Shown piece by piece: positions 47,039-57,899 of a stretch of 64,000 bases of DNA. The position numbers were made by a program, and so were the translations under genes. Origin of the DNA: Otis tarda (taxonomy: Eukaryota > Chordata > Aves > Otidiformes > Otididae); the NCBI GenBank assembly GCA_026413225.1, contig JAPMTP010000078.1:1-64000 (forward strand), given 5' to 3'. The notes below the pieces were generated by a model that made no database searches, was not told the DNA's origin, and worked only from the letters and a program-made list of their open reading frames with translations. Positions within the stretch are counted from its first letter, which is position 1; every line of letters begins with the position of its first letter.

Positions 47039-47437
47039 CTCCGGGCAGCCGGCTTTAGCTGATGAGAAGTGTTGGTGGGCAAATCATCCAGGGAAGCGAA
47101 GAGTCGCAATGCTTCTGCGCCGGCGGGGCCGTTACCAAGAGCGAGTGAAGAACAGCAAGAGCTTTCCGTGCTGACCCTTTTCAAGTGAGAGTTTGGCCAG
47201 ACGTTTGCTGTTTTAGTGCTTTGCTGCCTCTGCGCAGCTTGGACAAAGATCATTGCGGCTTTCGCGGTTCAAGTTGTGCAGCGAAGGCAGAGAGCCTCCT
47301 CGTCCGGATCCCCGGAGCTCTGCGGGAAAGAGCGAGACGAGAGCCGCGAGAGCTTCGAGTGCGGCCAGCTCGCGTGTGCCGGCGAGCATCCGCTGTTCGT
47401 CGGTTGGAGGACGCCTTCCTTCTGCGCGGCTGGTTCC
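47030..47437 (-). repeat. Half unit of the 744-bp satellite, inverted
   Basis: Reverse complement of 57,080-57,487; it carries parts of the 744-bp unit on the opposite strand to the main array. It joins the ERV near 47,038 and meets the forward array at 47,435-47,437. Confidence 0.93.
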
Positions 47438-47444
47438 TCCAACC
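47402..47444. other. Fold-back junction with 23-bp loop
   Basis: GGTTGGAGGA (47,402-47,411) and TCCTCCAACC (47,435-47,444) are the innermost bases of a local perfect palindrome whose arms extend roughly 390 bp either way because both sides are 744-unit sequence in opposite orientation. The switch occurs at a shared TCC (47,435-47,437). Confidence 0.85.
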
Positions 47445-50400
47445 GACGAACAGCGGATGCTCGCCGGCTCACGCGAGCTGGCCGCACTCGAAGCTCTCGC
47501 GGCTCTCGTCTCGCTCTTTCCCGCAGAGCTCCGGGGATCCGGACGAGGAGGCTCTCTGCCTTCGCTGCACAACTTGAACCGCGAAAGCCGCAATGATCTT
47601 TGTCCAAGCTGCGCAGAGGCAGCAAAGCACTAAAACAGCAAACGTCTGGCCAAACTCTCACTTGAAAAGGGTCAGCACGGAAAGCTCTTGCTGTTCTTCA
47701 CTCGCTCTTGGTAACGGCCCCGCCGGCGCAGAAGCATTGCGACTCTTCGCTTCCCTGGATGATTTGCTCACCAACACTTCTCATCAGCCACAGCCGGCTG
47801 CCCGGAGAAAAAAGGGCTGTGAAGATAGTAGAAGGCACGAGTGTTGCCGCACGAGAAGTGCCTGCTCCGGAGGCTTCTTGCTAGCAGCACGAAAGGCACA
47901 CGAACATTGTATCTCTGTGCTGCTTTCCTGAACAGCTTGCGCTGGGACAGTTCCAATCGTGTTTTCCAAGCTGTCCGGGGTGGTGAGGCACTAAAAGTGC
48001 GGAAGTCTGGCGACTCTCCAACACGCGAACCGGCTGCTCTGAACGCCCTTACTGCTCTTCACGTGTGCTTTCTAGCAGATCTACGGACACACAAACGTCG
48101 AGCCCCTTCGCTATCCTACACAGCTAGCACACTGGCAGTTACCGTCAACTTGGAACCAGCCGCGCAGAAGGAAGGCGTCCTCCAACCGACGAACAGCGGA
48201 TGCTCGCCGGCACACGCGAGCTGGCCGCACTCGAAGCTCTCGCGGCTCTCGTCTCGCTCTTTCCCGCAGAGCTCCGGGGATCCGGACGACGAGGCTCTCT
48301 GCCTTCGCGGCACAACTTGAACCGCGAAAGCCGCAATGATCTTTGTCCAAGCTGCGCAGAAGCAGCAAAGCACTAAAACAGCAAACGTCTGGCCAAACTC
48401 TCACTTGAAAAGGGTCAGCACGGAAAGCTCTTGCTGCTCTTCACTCGCTCTTGGTAACGGCCCCGCCGGCGCAGAAGCATTGCGACTCTTCGCTTCCCTG
48501 GATGATTTGCTCACCAACACTTCTCATCAGCCACAGCCGGCTGCCCGGAGAAATAAAGGGCTGTGAAGATAGTAGAAGGCACGAGTGTTGCCGCACGAGA
48601 AGTGCCTGCTCCGGAGGCTTCTTGCTAGAAGCCCTAAAGTCACAAGAACATTGTATCTCTGTGCTGCTTTCCTGAACAGCTTGCGCTGGGACAGGTCCAA
48701 TCGTGTTTTCCAAGCTGTCCGGGGTGGTGAGGCACTAAAAGTGCGGATGTCTGGCGACTCTCCAACACGCGAACCGGCTGCTCTGAACGCCCTTACTGCT
48801 CGTCACGTGTGCTTTCTAGCAGATCTACGGACACACAAAAGTCGAGCCCCTTCGCTATCCTACACAGCTAGCACACTGGCAGTTACCGTCAACTTGGAAC
48901 CAGCCGCGCAGAAGGAAGGCGTCCTCCAACCGACGAACAGCGGATGCTCGCCGGCACACGCGAGCTGGCCGCACTCGAAGCTCTCGCGGCTCTCGTCTCG
49001 CTCTTTCCCGCAGAGCTCCGGGGATCCGGACGAGGAGGCTCTCTGCCTTCGCTGCACAACTTGAACCGCGAAAGCCGCAATGATCTTTGTCCAAGCTGCG
49101 CAGAAGCAGCAAAGCACTAAAACAGCAAACGTCTGGCCAAACTCTCACTTGAAAAGGGTCAGCACGGAAAGCTCTTGCTGCTCTTCACTCGCTCTTGGTA
49201 ACGGCCCCGCCGGCGCAGAAGCATTGCGACTCTTCGCTTCCCTGGATGATTTGCTCACCAACACTTCTCATCAGCCACAGCCGGCTGCCCGGAGAAATAA
49301 AGGGCTGTGAAGATAGTAGAAGGCACGAGTGTTGCCGCACGAGAAGTGCCTGCTCCGGAGGCTTCTTGCTAGCAGCACGAAAGGCACACGAACATTGTAT
49401 CTCTGTGCTGCTTTCCTGAACAGCTTGCGCTGGGACAGTTCCAATCGTGTTTTCCAAGCTGTCCGGGGTGGTGAGGCACTAAAAGTGCGGATGTCTGGCG
49501 ACTCTCCAACACGCGAACCGGCTGCTCTGAAAGCCCTTACTGCTCTTCACGTGTGCTTTCTAGCAGATCTACGGACACACAAACGTCGAGCCCCTTCGCT
49601 ATCCTACACAGCTAGCACACTGGCAGTTACCGTCAACTTGGAACCAGCCGCGCAGAAGGAAGGCGTCCTCCAACCGACGAACAGCGGATGCTCGCCGGCA
49701 CACGCGAGCTGGCCGCACTCGAAGCTCTCGCGGCTCTCGTCTCGCTCTTTCCCGCAGAGCTCCGGGGATCCGGACGAGGAGGCTCTCTGCCTTCGCGGCA
49801 CAACTTGAACCGCGAAAGCCGCAATGATCTTTGTCCAAGCTGCGCAGAAGCAGCAAAGCACTAAAACAGCAAACGTCTGGCCAAACTCTCACTTGAAAAG
49901 GGTCAGCACGGAAAGCTCTTGCTGCTCTTCACTCGCTCTTGGTAACGGCCCCGCCGGCGCAGAAGCATTGCGACTCTTCGCTTCCCTGGATGATTTGCTC
50001 ACCAACACTTCTCATCAGCCACAGCCGGCTGCCCGGAGAAATAAAGGGCTGTGAAGATAGTAGAAGGCACGAGTGTTGCCGCACGAGAAGTGCCTGCTCC
50101 GGAGGCTTCTTGCTAGAAGCCCTAAAGTCACAAGAACATTGTATCTCTGTGCTGCTTTCCTGAACAGCTTGCGCTGGGACAGGTCCAATCGTGTTTTCCA
50201 AGCTGTCCGGGGTGGTGAGGCACTAAAAGTGCGGATGTCTGGCGACTCTCCAACACGCGAACCGGCTGCTCTGAACGCCCTTACTGCTCTTCACGTGTGC
50301 TTTCTAGCAGATCTACGGACACACAAAAGTCGAGCCCCTTCGCTATCCTACACAGCTAGCACACTGGCAGTTACCGTCAACTTGGAACCAGCCGCGCAGA

Positions 50401-53400
50401 AGGAAGGCGTCCTCCAACCGACGAACAGCGGATGCTCGCCGGCACACGCGAGCTGGCCGCACTCGAAGCTCTCGCGGCTCTCGTCTCGCTCTTTCCCGCA
50501 GAGCTCCGGGGATCCGGACGAGGAGGCTCTCTGCCTTCGCTGCACAACTTGAACCGCGAAAGCCGCAATGATCTTTGTCCAAGCTGCGCAGAAGCAGCAA
50601 AGCACTAAAACAGCAAACGTCTGGCCAAACTCTCACTTGAAAAGGGTCAGCACGGAAAGCTCTTGCTGCTCTTCACTCGCTCTTGGTAACGGCCCCGCCG
50701 GCGCAGAAGCATTGCGACTCTTCGCTTCCCTGGATGATTTGCTCACCAACACTTCTCATCAGCCACAGCCGGCTGCCCGGAGAAAAAAAGGGCTGTGAAG
50801 ATAGTAGAAGGCACGAGTGTTGCCGCACGAGAAGTGCCTGCTCCGGAGGCTTCTTGCTAGCAGCACGAAAGGCACACGAACATTGTATCTCTGTGCTGCT
50901 TTCCTGAACAGCTTGCGCTGGGACAGTTCCAATCGTGTTTTCCAAGCTGTCCGGGGTGGTGAGGCACTAAAAGTGCGGATGTCTGGCGACTCTCCAACAC
51001 GCGAACCGGCTGCTCTGAACGCCCTTACTGCTCTTCACGTGTGCTTTCTAGCAGATCTACGGACACACAAACGTCGAGCCCCTTCGCTATCCTACACAGC
51101 TAGCACACTGGCAGTTACCGTCAACTTGGAACCAGCCGCGCAGAAGGAAGGCGTCCTCCAACCGACGAACAGCGGATGCTCGCCGGCACACGCGAGCTGG
51201 CCGCACTCGAAGCTCTCGCGGCTCTCGTCTCGCTCTTTCCCGCAGAGCTCCGGGGATCCGGACGAGGAGGCTCTCTGCCTTCGCGGCACAACTTGAACCG
51301 CGAAAGCCGCAATGATCTTTGTCCAAGCTGCGCAGAAGCAGCAAAGCACTAAAACAGCAAACGTCTGGCCAAACTCTCACTTGAAAAGGGTCAGCACGGA
51401 AAGCTCTTGCTGCTCTTCACTCGCTCTTGGTAACGGCCCCGCCGGCGCAGAAGCATTGCGACTCTTCGCTTCCCTGGATGATTTGCTCACCAACACTTCT
51501 CATCAGCCACAGCCGGCTGCCCGGAGAAATAAAGGGCTGTGAAGATAGTAGAAGGCACGAGTGTTGCCGCACGAGAAGTGCCTGCTCCGGAGGCTTCTTG
51601 CTAGAAGCCCTAAAGTCACAAGAACATTGTATCTCTGTGCTGCTTTCCTGAACAGCTTGCGCTGGGACAGGTCCAATCGTGTTTTCCAAGCTGTCCGGGG
51701 TGGTGAGGCACTAAAAGTGCGGATGTCTGGCGACTCTCCAACACGCGAACCGGCTGCTCTGAACGCCCTTACTGCTCGTCACGTGTGCTTTCTAGCAGAT
51801 CTACGGACACACAAAAGTCGAGCCCCTTCGCTATCCTACACAGCTAGCACACTGGCAGTTACCGTCAACTTGGAACCAGCCGCGCAGAAGGAAGGCGTCC
51901 TCCAACCGACGAACAGCGGATGCTCGCCGGCACACGCGAGCTGGCCGCACTCGAAGCTCTCGCGGCTCTCGTCTCGCTCTTTCCCGCAGAGCTCCGGGGA
52001 TCCGGACGAGGAGGCTCTCTGCCTTCGCTGCACAACTTGAACCGCGAAAGCCGCAATGATCTTTGTCCAAGCTGCGCAGAAGCAGCAAAGCACTAAAACA
52101 GCAAACGTCTGGCCAAACTCTCACTTGAAAAGGGTCAGCACGGAAAGCTCTTGCTGCTCTTCACTCGCTCTTGGTAACGGCCCCGCCGGCGCAGAAGCAT
52201 TGCGACTCTTCGCTTCCCTGGATGATTTGCTCACCAACACTTCTCATCAGCCACAGCCGGCTGCCCGGAGAAATAAAGGGCTGTGAAGATAGTAGAAGGC
52301 ACGAGTGTTGCCGCACGAGAAGTGCCTGCTCCGGAGGCTTCTTGCTAGCAGCACGAAAGGCACACGAACATTGTATCTCTGTGCTGCTTTCCTGAACAGC
52401 TTGCGCTGGGACAGTTCCAATCGTGTTTTCCAAGCTGTCCGGGGTGGTGAGGCACTAAAAGTGCGGATGTCTGGCGACTCTCCAACACGCGAACCGGCTG
52501 CTCTGAAAGCCCTTACTGCTCTTCACGTGTGCTTTCTAGCAGATCTACGGACACACAAACGTCGAGCCCCTTCGCTATCCTACACAGCTAGCACACTGGC
52601 AGTTACCGTCAACTTGGAACCAGCCGCGCAGAAGGAAGGCGTCCTCCAACCGACGAACAGCGGATGCTCGCCGGCACACGCGAGCTGGCCGCACTCGAAG
52701 CTCTCGCGGCTCTCGTCTCGCTCTTTCCCGCAGAGCTCCGGGGATCCGGACGAGGAGGCTCTCTGCCTTCGCGGCACAACTTGAACCGCGAAAGCCGCAA
52801 TGATCTTTGTCCAAGCTGCGCAGAAGCAGCAAAGCACTAAAACAGCAAACGTCTGGCCAAACTCTCACTTGAAAAGGGTCAGCACGGAAAGCTCTTGCTG
52901 CTCTTCACTCGCTCTTGGTAACGGCCCCGCCGGCGCAGAAGCATTGCGACTCTTCGCTTCCCTGGATGATTTGCTCACCAACACTTCTCATCAGCCACAG
53001 CCGGCTGCCCGGAGAAATAAAGGGCTGTGAAGATAGTAGAAGGCACGAGTGTTGCCGCACGAGAAGTGCCTGCTCCGGAGGCTTCTTGCTAGAAGCCCTA
53101 AAGTCACAAGAACATTGTATCTCTGTGCTGCTTTCCTGAACAGCTTGCGCTGGGACAGGTCCAATCGTGTTTTCCAAGCTGTCCGGGGTGGTGAGGCACT
53201 AAAAGTGCGGATGTCTGGCGACTCTCCAACACGCGAACCGGCTGCTCTGAACGCCCTTACTGCTCTTCACGTGTGCTTTCTAGCAGATCTACGGACACAC
53301 AAACGTCGAGCCCCTTCGCTATCCTACACAGCTAGCACACTGGCAGTTACCGTCAACTTGGAACCAGCCGCGCAGAAGGAAGGCGTCCTCCAACCGACGA

Positions 53401-56400
53401 ACAGCGGATGCTCGCCGGCACACGCGAGCTGGCCGCACTCGAAGCTCTCGCGGCTCTCGTCTCGCTCTTTCCCGCAGAGCTCCGGGGATCCGGACGAGGA
53501 GGCTCTCTGCCTTCGCTGCACAACTTGAACCGCGAAAGCCGCAATGATCTTTGTCCAAGCTGCGCAGAAGCAGCAAAGCACTAAAACAGCAAACGTCTGG
53601 CCAAACTCTCACTTGAAAAGGGTCAGCACGGAAAGCTCTTGCTGCTCTTCACTCGCTCTTGGTAACGGCCCCGCCGGCGCAGAAGCATTGCGACTCTTCG
53701 CTTCCCTGGATGATTTGCTCACCAACACTTCTCATCAGCCACAGCCGGCTGCCCGGAGAAATAAAGGGCTGTGAAGATAGTAGAAGGCACGAGTGTTGCC
53801 GCACGAGAAGTGCCTGCTCCGGAGGCTTCTTGCTAGCAGCACGAAAGGCACACGAACATTGTATCTCTGTGCTGCTTTCCTGAACAGCTTGCGCTGGGAC
53901 AGTTCCAATCGTGTTTTCCAAGCTGTCCGGGGTGGTGAGGCACTAAAAGTGCGGATGTCTGGCGACTCTCCAACACGCGAACCGGCTGCTCTGAACGCCC
54001 TTACTGCTCTTCACGTGTGCTTTCTAGCAGATCTACGGACACACAAACGTCGAGCCCCTTCGCTATCCTACACAGCTAGCACACTGGCAGTTACCGTCAA
54101 CTTGGAACCAGCCGCGCAGAAGGAAGGCGTCCTCCAACCGACGAACAGCGGATGCTCGCCGGCACACGCGAGCTGGCCGCACTCGAAGCTCTCGCGGCTC
54201 TCGTCTCGCTCTTTCCCGCAGAGCTCCGGGGATCCGGACGAGGAGGCTCTCTGCCTTCGCGGCACAACTTGAACCGCGAAAGCCGCAATGATCTTTGTCC
54301 AAGCTGCGCAGAAGCAGCAAAGCACTAAAACAGCAAACGTCTGGCCAAACTCTCACTTGAAAAGGGTCAGCACGGAAAGCTCTTGCTGCTCTTCACTCGC
54401 TCTTGGTAACGGCCCCGCCGGCGCAGAAGCATTGCGACTCTTCGCTTCCCTGGATGATTTGCTCACCAACACTTCTCATCAGCCACAGCCGGCTGCCCGG
54501 AGAAATAAAGGGCTGTGAAGATAGTAGAAGGCACGAGTGTTGCCGCACGAGAAGTGCCTGCTCCGGAGGCTTCTTGCTAGAAGCCCTAAAGTCACAAGAA
54601 CATTGTATCTCTGTGCTGCTTTCCTGAACAGCTTGCGCTGGGACAGTTCCAATCGTGTTTTCCAAGCTGTCCGGGGTGGTGAGGCACTAAAAGTGCGGAT
54701 GTCTGGCGACTCTCCAACACGCGAACCGGCTGCTCTGAACGCCCTTACTGCTCTTCACGTGTGCTTTCTAGCAGATCTACGGACACACAAACGTCGAGCC
54801 CCTTCGCTATCCTACACAGCTAGCACACTGGCAGTTACCGTCAACTTGGAACCAGCCGCGCAGAAGGAAGGCGTCCTCCAACCGACGAACAGCGGATGCT
54901 CGCCGGCACACGCGAGCTGGCCGCACTCGAAGCTCTCGCGGCTCTCGTCTCGCTCTTTCCCGCAGAGCTCCGGGGATCCGGACGAGGAGGCTCTCTGCCT
55001 TCGCTGCACAACTTGAACCGCGAAAGCCGCAATGATCTTTGTCCAAGCTGCGCAGAAGCAGCAAAGCACTAAAACAGCAAACGTCTGGCCAAACTCTCAC
55101 TTGAAAAGGGTCAGCACGGAAAGCTCTTGCTGCTCTTCACTCGCTCTTGGTAACGGCCCCGCCGGCGCAGAAGCATTGCGACTCTTCGCTTCCCTGGATG
55201 ATTTGCTCACCAACACTTCTCATCAGCCACAGCCGGCTGCCCGGAGAAAAAAAGGGCTGTGAAGATAGTAGAAGGCACGAGTGTTGCCGCACGAGAAGTG
55301 CCTGCTCCGGAGGCTTCTTGCTAGCAGCACGAAAGGCACACGAACATTGTATCTCTGTGCTGCTTTCCTGAACAGCTTGCGCTGGGACAGTTCCAATCGT
55401 GTTTTCCAAGCTGTCCGGGGTGGTGAGGCACTAAAAGTGCGGATGTCTGGCGACTCTCCAACACGCGAACCGGCTGCTCTGAACGCCCTTACTGCTCTTC
55501 ACGTGTGCTTTCTAGCAGATCTACGGACACACAAACGTCGAGCCCCTTCGCTATCCTACACAGCTAGCACACTGGCAGTTACCGTCAACTTGGAACCAGC
55601 CGCGCAGAAGGAAGGCGTCCTCCAACCGACGAACAGCGGATGCTCGCCGGCACACGCGAGCTGGCCGCACTCGAAGCTCTCGCGGCTCTCGTCTCGCTCT
55701 TTCCCGCAGAGCTCCGGGGATCCGGACGAGGAGGCTCTCTGCCTTCGCGGCACAACTTGAACCGCGAAAGCCGCAATGATCTTTGTCCAAGCTGCGCAGA
55801 AGCAGCAAAGCACTAAAACAGCAAACGTCTGGCCAAACTCTCACTTGAAAAGGGTCAGCACGGAAAGCTCTTGCTGCTCTTCACTCGCTCTTGGTAACGG
55901 CCCCGCCGGCGCAGAAGCATTGCGACTCTTCGCTTCCCTGGATGATTTGCTCACCAACACTTCTCATCAGCCACAGCCGGCTGCCCGGAGAAAAAAAGGG
56001 CTGTGAAGATAGTAGAAGGCACGAGTGTTGCCGCACGAGAAGTGCCTGCTCCGGAGGCTTCTTGCTAGCAGCACGAAAGGCACACGAACATTGTATCTCT
56101 GTGCTGCTTTCCTGAACAGCTTGCGCTGGGACAGTTCCAATCGTGTTTTCCAAGCTGTCCGGGGTGGTGAGGCACTAAAAGTGCGGATGTCTGGCGACTC
56201 TCCAACACGCGAACCGGCTGCTCTGAACGCCCTTACTGCTCTTCACGTGTGCTTTCTAGCAGATCTACGGACACACAAACGTCGAGCCCCTTCGCTATCC
56301 TACACAGCTAGCACACTGGCAGTTACCGTCAACTTGGAACCAGCCGCGCAGAAGGAAGGCGTCCTCCAACCGACGAACAGCGGATGCTCGCCGGCACACG

Positions 56401-57105
56401 CGAGCTGGCCGCACTCGAAGCTCTCGCGGCTCTCGTCTCGCTCTTTCCCGCAGAGCTCCGGGGATCCGGACGAGGAGGCTCTCTGCCTTCGCGGCACAAC
56501 TTGAACCGCGAAAGCCGCAATGATCTTTGTCCAAGCTGCGCAGAAGCAGCAAAGCACTAAAACAGCAAACGTCTGGCCAAACTCTCACTTGAAAAGGGTC
56601 AGCACGGAAAGCTCTTGCTGCTCTTCACTCGCTCTTGGTAACGGCCCCGCCGGCGCAGAAGCATTGCGACTCTTCGCTTCCCTGGATGATTTGCTCACCA
56701 ACACTTCTCATCAGCCACAGCCGGCTGCCCGGAGAAATAAAGGGCTGTGAAGATAGTAGAAGGCACGAGTGTTGCCGCACGAGAAGTGCCTGCTCCGGAG
56801 GCTTCTTGCTAGAAGCCCTAAAGTCACAAGAACATTGTATCTCTGTGCTGCTTTCCTGAACAGCTTGCGCTGGGACAGTTCCAATCGTGTTTTCCAAGCT
56901 GTCCGGGGTGGTGAGGCACTAAAAGTGCGGATGTCTGGCGACTCTCCAACACGCGAACCGGCTGCTCTGAAAGCCCTTACTGCTCTTCACGTGTGCTTTC
57001 TAGCAGATCTACGGACACACAAACGTCGAGCCCCTTCGCTATCCTACACAGCTAGCACACTGGCAGTTACCGTCAACTTGGAACCAGCCGCGCAGAAGGA
57101 AGGCG
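47435..57105 (+). repeat. 744-bp higher-order satellite array, 13 units
   Basis: From TCCTCCAACC at 47,435 to the same box at 57,106 is 9,671 bp: one 743-bp unit and twelve of 744 bp. Copies are nearly identical, differing at a handful of diagnostic sites. Each unit has four diverged monomers, recognised by a box related to AGCTCTTGCTGCTC. In the unit around 48.4-49.2 kb the boxes start at 48,426 (A), 48,616 (B), 48,788 (C) and 48,979 (D), then 49,170 (next A), giving spacings of 190, 172, 191 and 191 bp. Monomer A aligns with the reverse complement of the 191-bp satellite. The 126-159-codon open frames on both strands recur in every unit and have no recognisable domain; I treat them as non-coding. 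Confidence 0.95.
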
Positions 57106-57478
57106 TCCTCCAACCGACGAACAGCGGATGCTCGCCGGCACACGCGAGCTGGCCGCACTCGAAGCTCTCGCGGCTCTCGTCTCGCTCTTTCCCGCAGAGC
57201 TCCGGGGATCCGGACGAGGAGGCTCTCTGCCTTCGCGGCACAACTTGAACCGCGAAAGCCGCAATGATCTTTGTCCAAGCTGCGCAGAAGCAGCAAAGCA
57301 CTAAAACAGCAAACGTCTGGCCAAACTCTCACTTGAAAAGGGTCAGCACGGAAAGCTCTTGCTGCTCTTCACTCGCTCTTGGTAACGGCCCCGCCGGTGC
57401 AGAAGCATTGCGACTCTTCGCTTCCCTGGATGATTTGCCCACCAACACTTCTCATCAGCTAAAGCCGGCTGCCCGGAG
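57106..57478 (+). repeat. Terminal partial 744-bp unit at the ERV junction
   Basis: Continues the array (monomers D and A) to about 57,478. It carries several changes not seen in inner units (GGTGCAGAAG, TTGCCCACC, CAGCTAAAGCC), consistent with an array edge escaping homogenisation. The join to gag falls in a short region of similarity (…GCCCGGAG then GAGAAAACAGGGGCT against AAAAAAAGGGCT), so the exact breakpoint is ambiguous. Confidence 0.9.
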
Positions 57479-57664
57479 GAGAAAACAGGGGCTACGAATA
57501 TCCCCTCACAAGGGGATATTAGGCGCAAATTGCAAAAACTAAGACCTCCTGAAAACAGAGCCTTAGAAAGGTTATTAGAAGAAGCATGGAGAATATTTAG
57601 CAATCGAGAGGAAAGTTACAGGCAAGACGAGAAGAAAATACTAGCAGTGGTAAGAGAAAAATGA
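57479..57664 (+). pseudogene. gag: gag: C-terminal end of capsid (5'-truncated ERV, right arm)
   Basis: An open stretch from the satellite junction to TGA at 57,662-57,664. It contains GDIRRKLQKL and LLEEAWRIF, matching the region before nucleocapsid in gammaretrovirus-like Gag by position and character. Everything upstream (5' LTR, primer-binding site, matrix, most of capsid) is missing, so the element has no promoter of its own on this side. The stop separates it from the nucleocapsid frame that follows in another phase. Confidence 0.7.
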
Positions 57665-57689
57665 AAATCGGAAATTTAAAGTTAAACCA

Positions 57690-57899
57690 ATGCGTGGGCT
57701 GACGCCTCTGGGTAGGAATCAATGTGCGATATATAAAAAGCCCGGACACTGGAAGAACGAGTGCCCTGAGCGCCAAAGGAACGCTAGATGGCGCAACAAT
57801 CAAGGGAAAACGGTAGCTCACGTGGCTGAAGAAAATTGTCTAGCCGACCTCTCAGTAAAAATAAAGTTAGGGAAGAACAAAAAGAAATCAAATTTTTAG
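57690..57899 (+). pseudogene. gag: gag nucleocapsid zinc knuckle and protease start (right arm)
   Basis: A 69-codon frame containing a single CCHC-type knuckle, CAIYKKPGHWKNEC, in which the second metal ligand (normally Cys) is Tyr. Spacing otherwise fits C-X2-C-X4-H-X4-C. It runs on into the first residues of protease and then loses frame because a G-run has three G here and four in the left arm. Loss of a zinc ligand would be expected to impair genome packaging in a live virus; here it is one of several lesions. Confidence 0.75.

Larger units (their letters stand above)
40517..47437 (-). repeat. Palindrome II, left arm (6,921 bp)
   Basis: Reverse complement of 57,080-64,000. Paired positions sum to 104,517 at both the outer end (ERV LTR terminus) and the inner end (satellite GGAACCAGCC box), so arms are equal in length apart from compensating small indels. 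The arm contains, from inside out, half a 744-bp satellite unit, the truncated ERV (gag-pro-pol-env remnant), an antisense LTR, a polypurine tract and a 3' LTR that is itself interrupted by another LTR. Symmetry may continue beyond the window on the right. Confidence 0.95.

Noticed and set aside
47030-47815. Simple hairpin-adapter read artefact as the cause of the left palindrome
   Set aside because: A missed-adapter chimera would be symmetric about 47,423 over the whole read, but symmetry about that point ends after ~390 bp, while the large palindrome is centred at about 52,258. Other mis-assembly is not excluded.
47435-57105. CRISPR-like direct repeats
   Set aside because: Units are contiguous with no unique spacers, far too long, and in a vertebrate context.
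47184-57332. Recurrent 126-159-codon frames in the 744-bp units as a tandem gene family
   Set aside because: Every unit gives overlapping open frames in several phases on both strands with no recognisable domain, and diagnostic variants show no bias to synonymous sites.
1-57478. CENP-B box in either satellite
   Set aside because: I looked for the TTCG-N4-A-N2-CGGG pattern; the nearest candidate (TTCGTCAGGGAAAGCCCGG) has the wrong spacing, and none was found in the 744-bp unit by eye.
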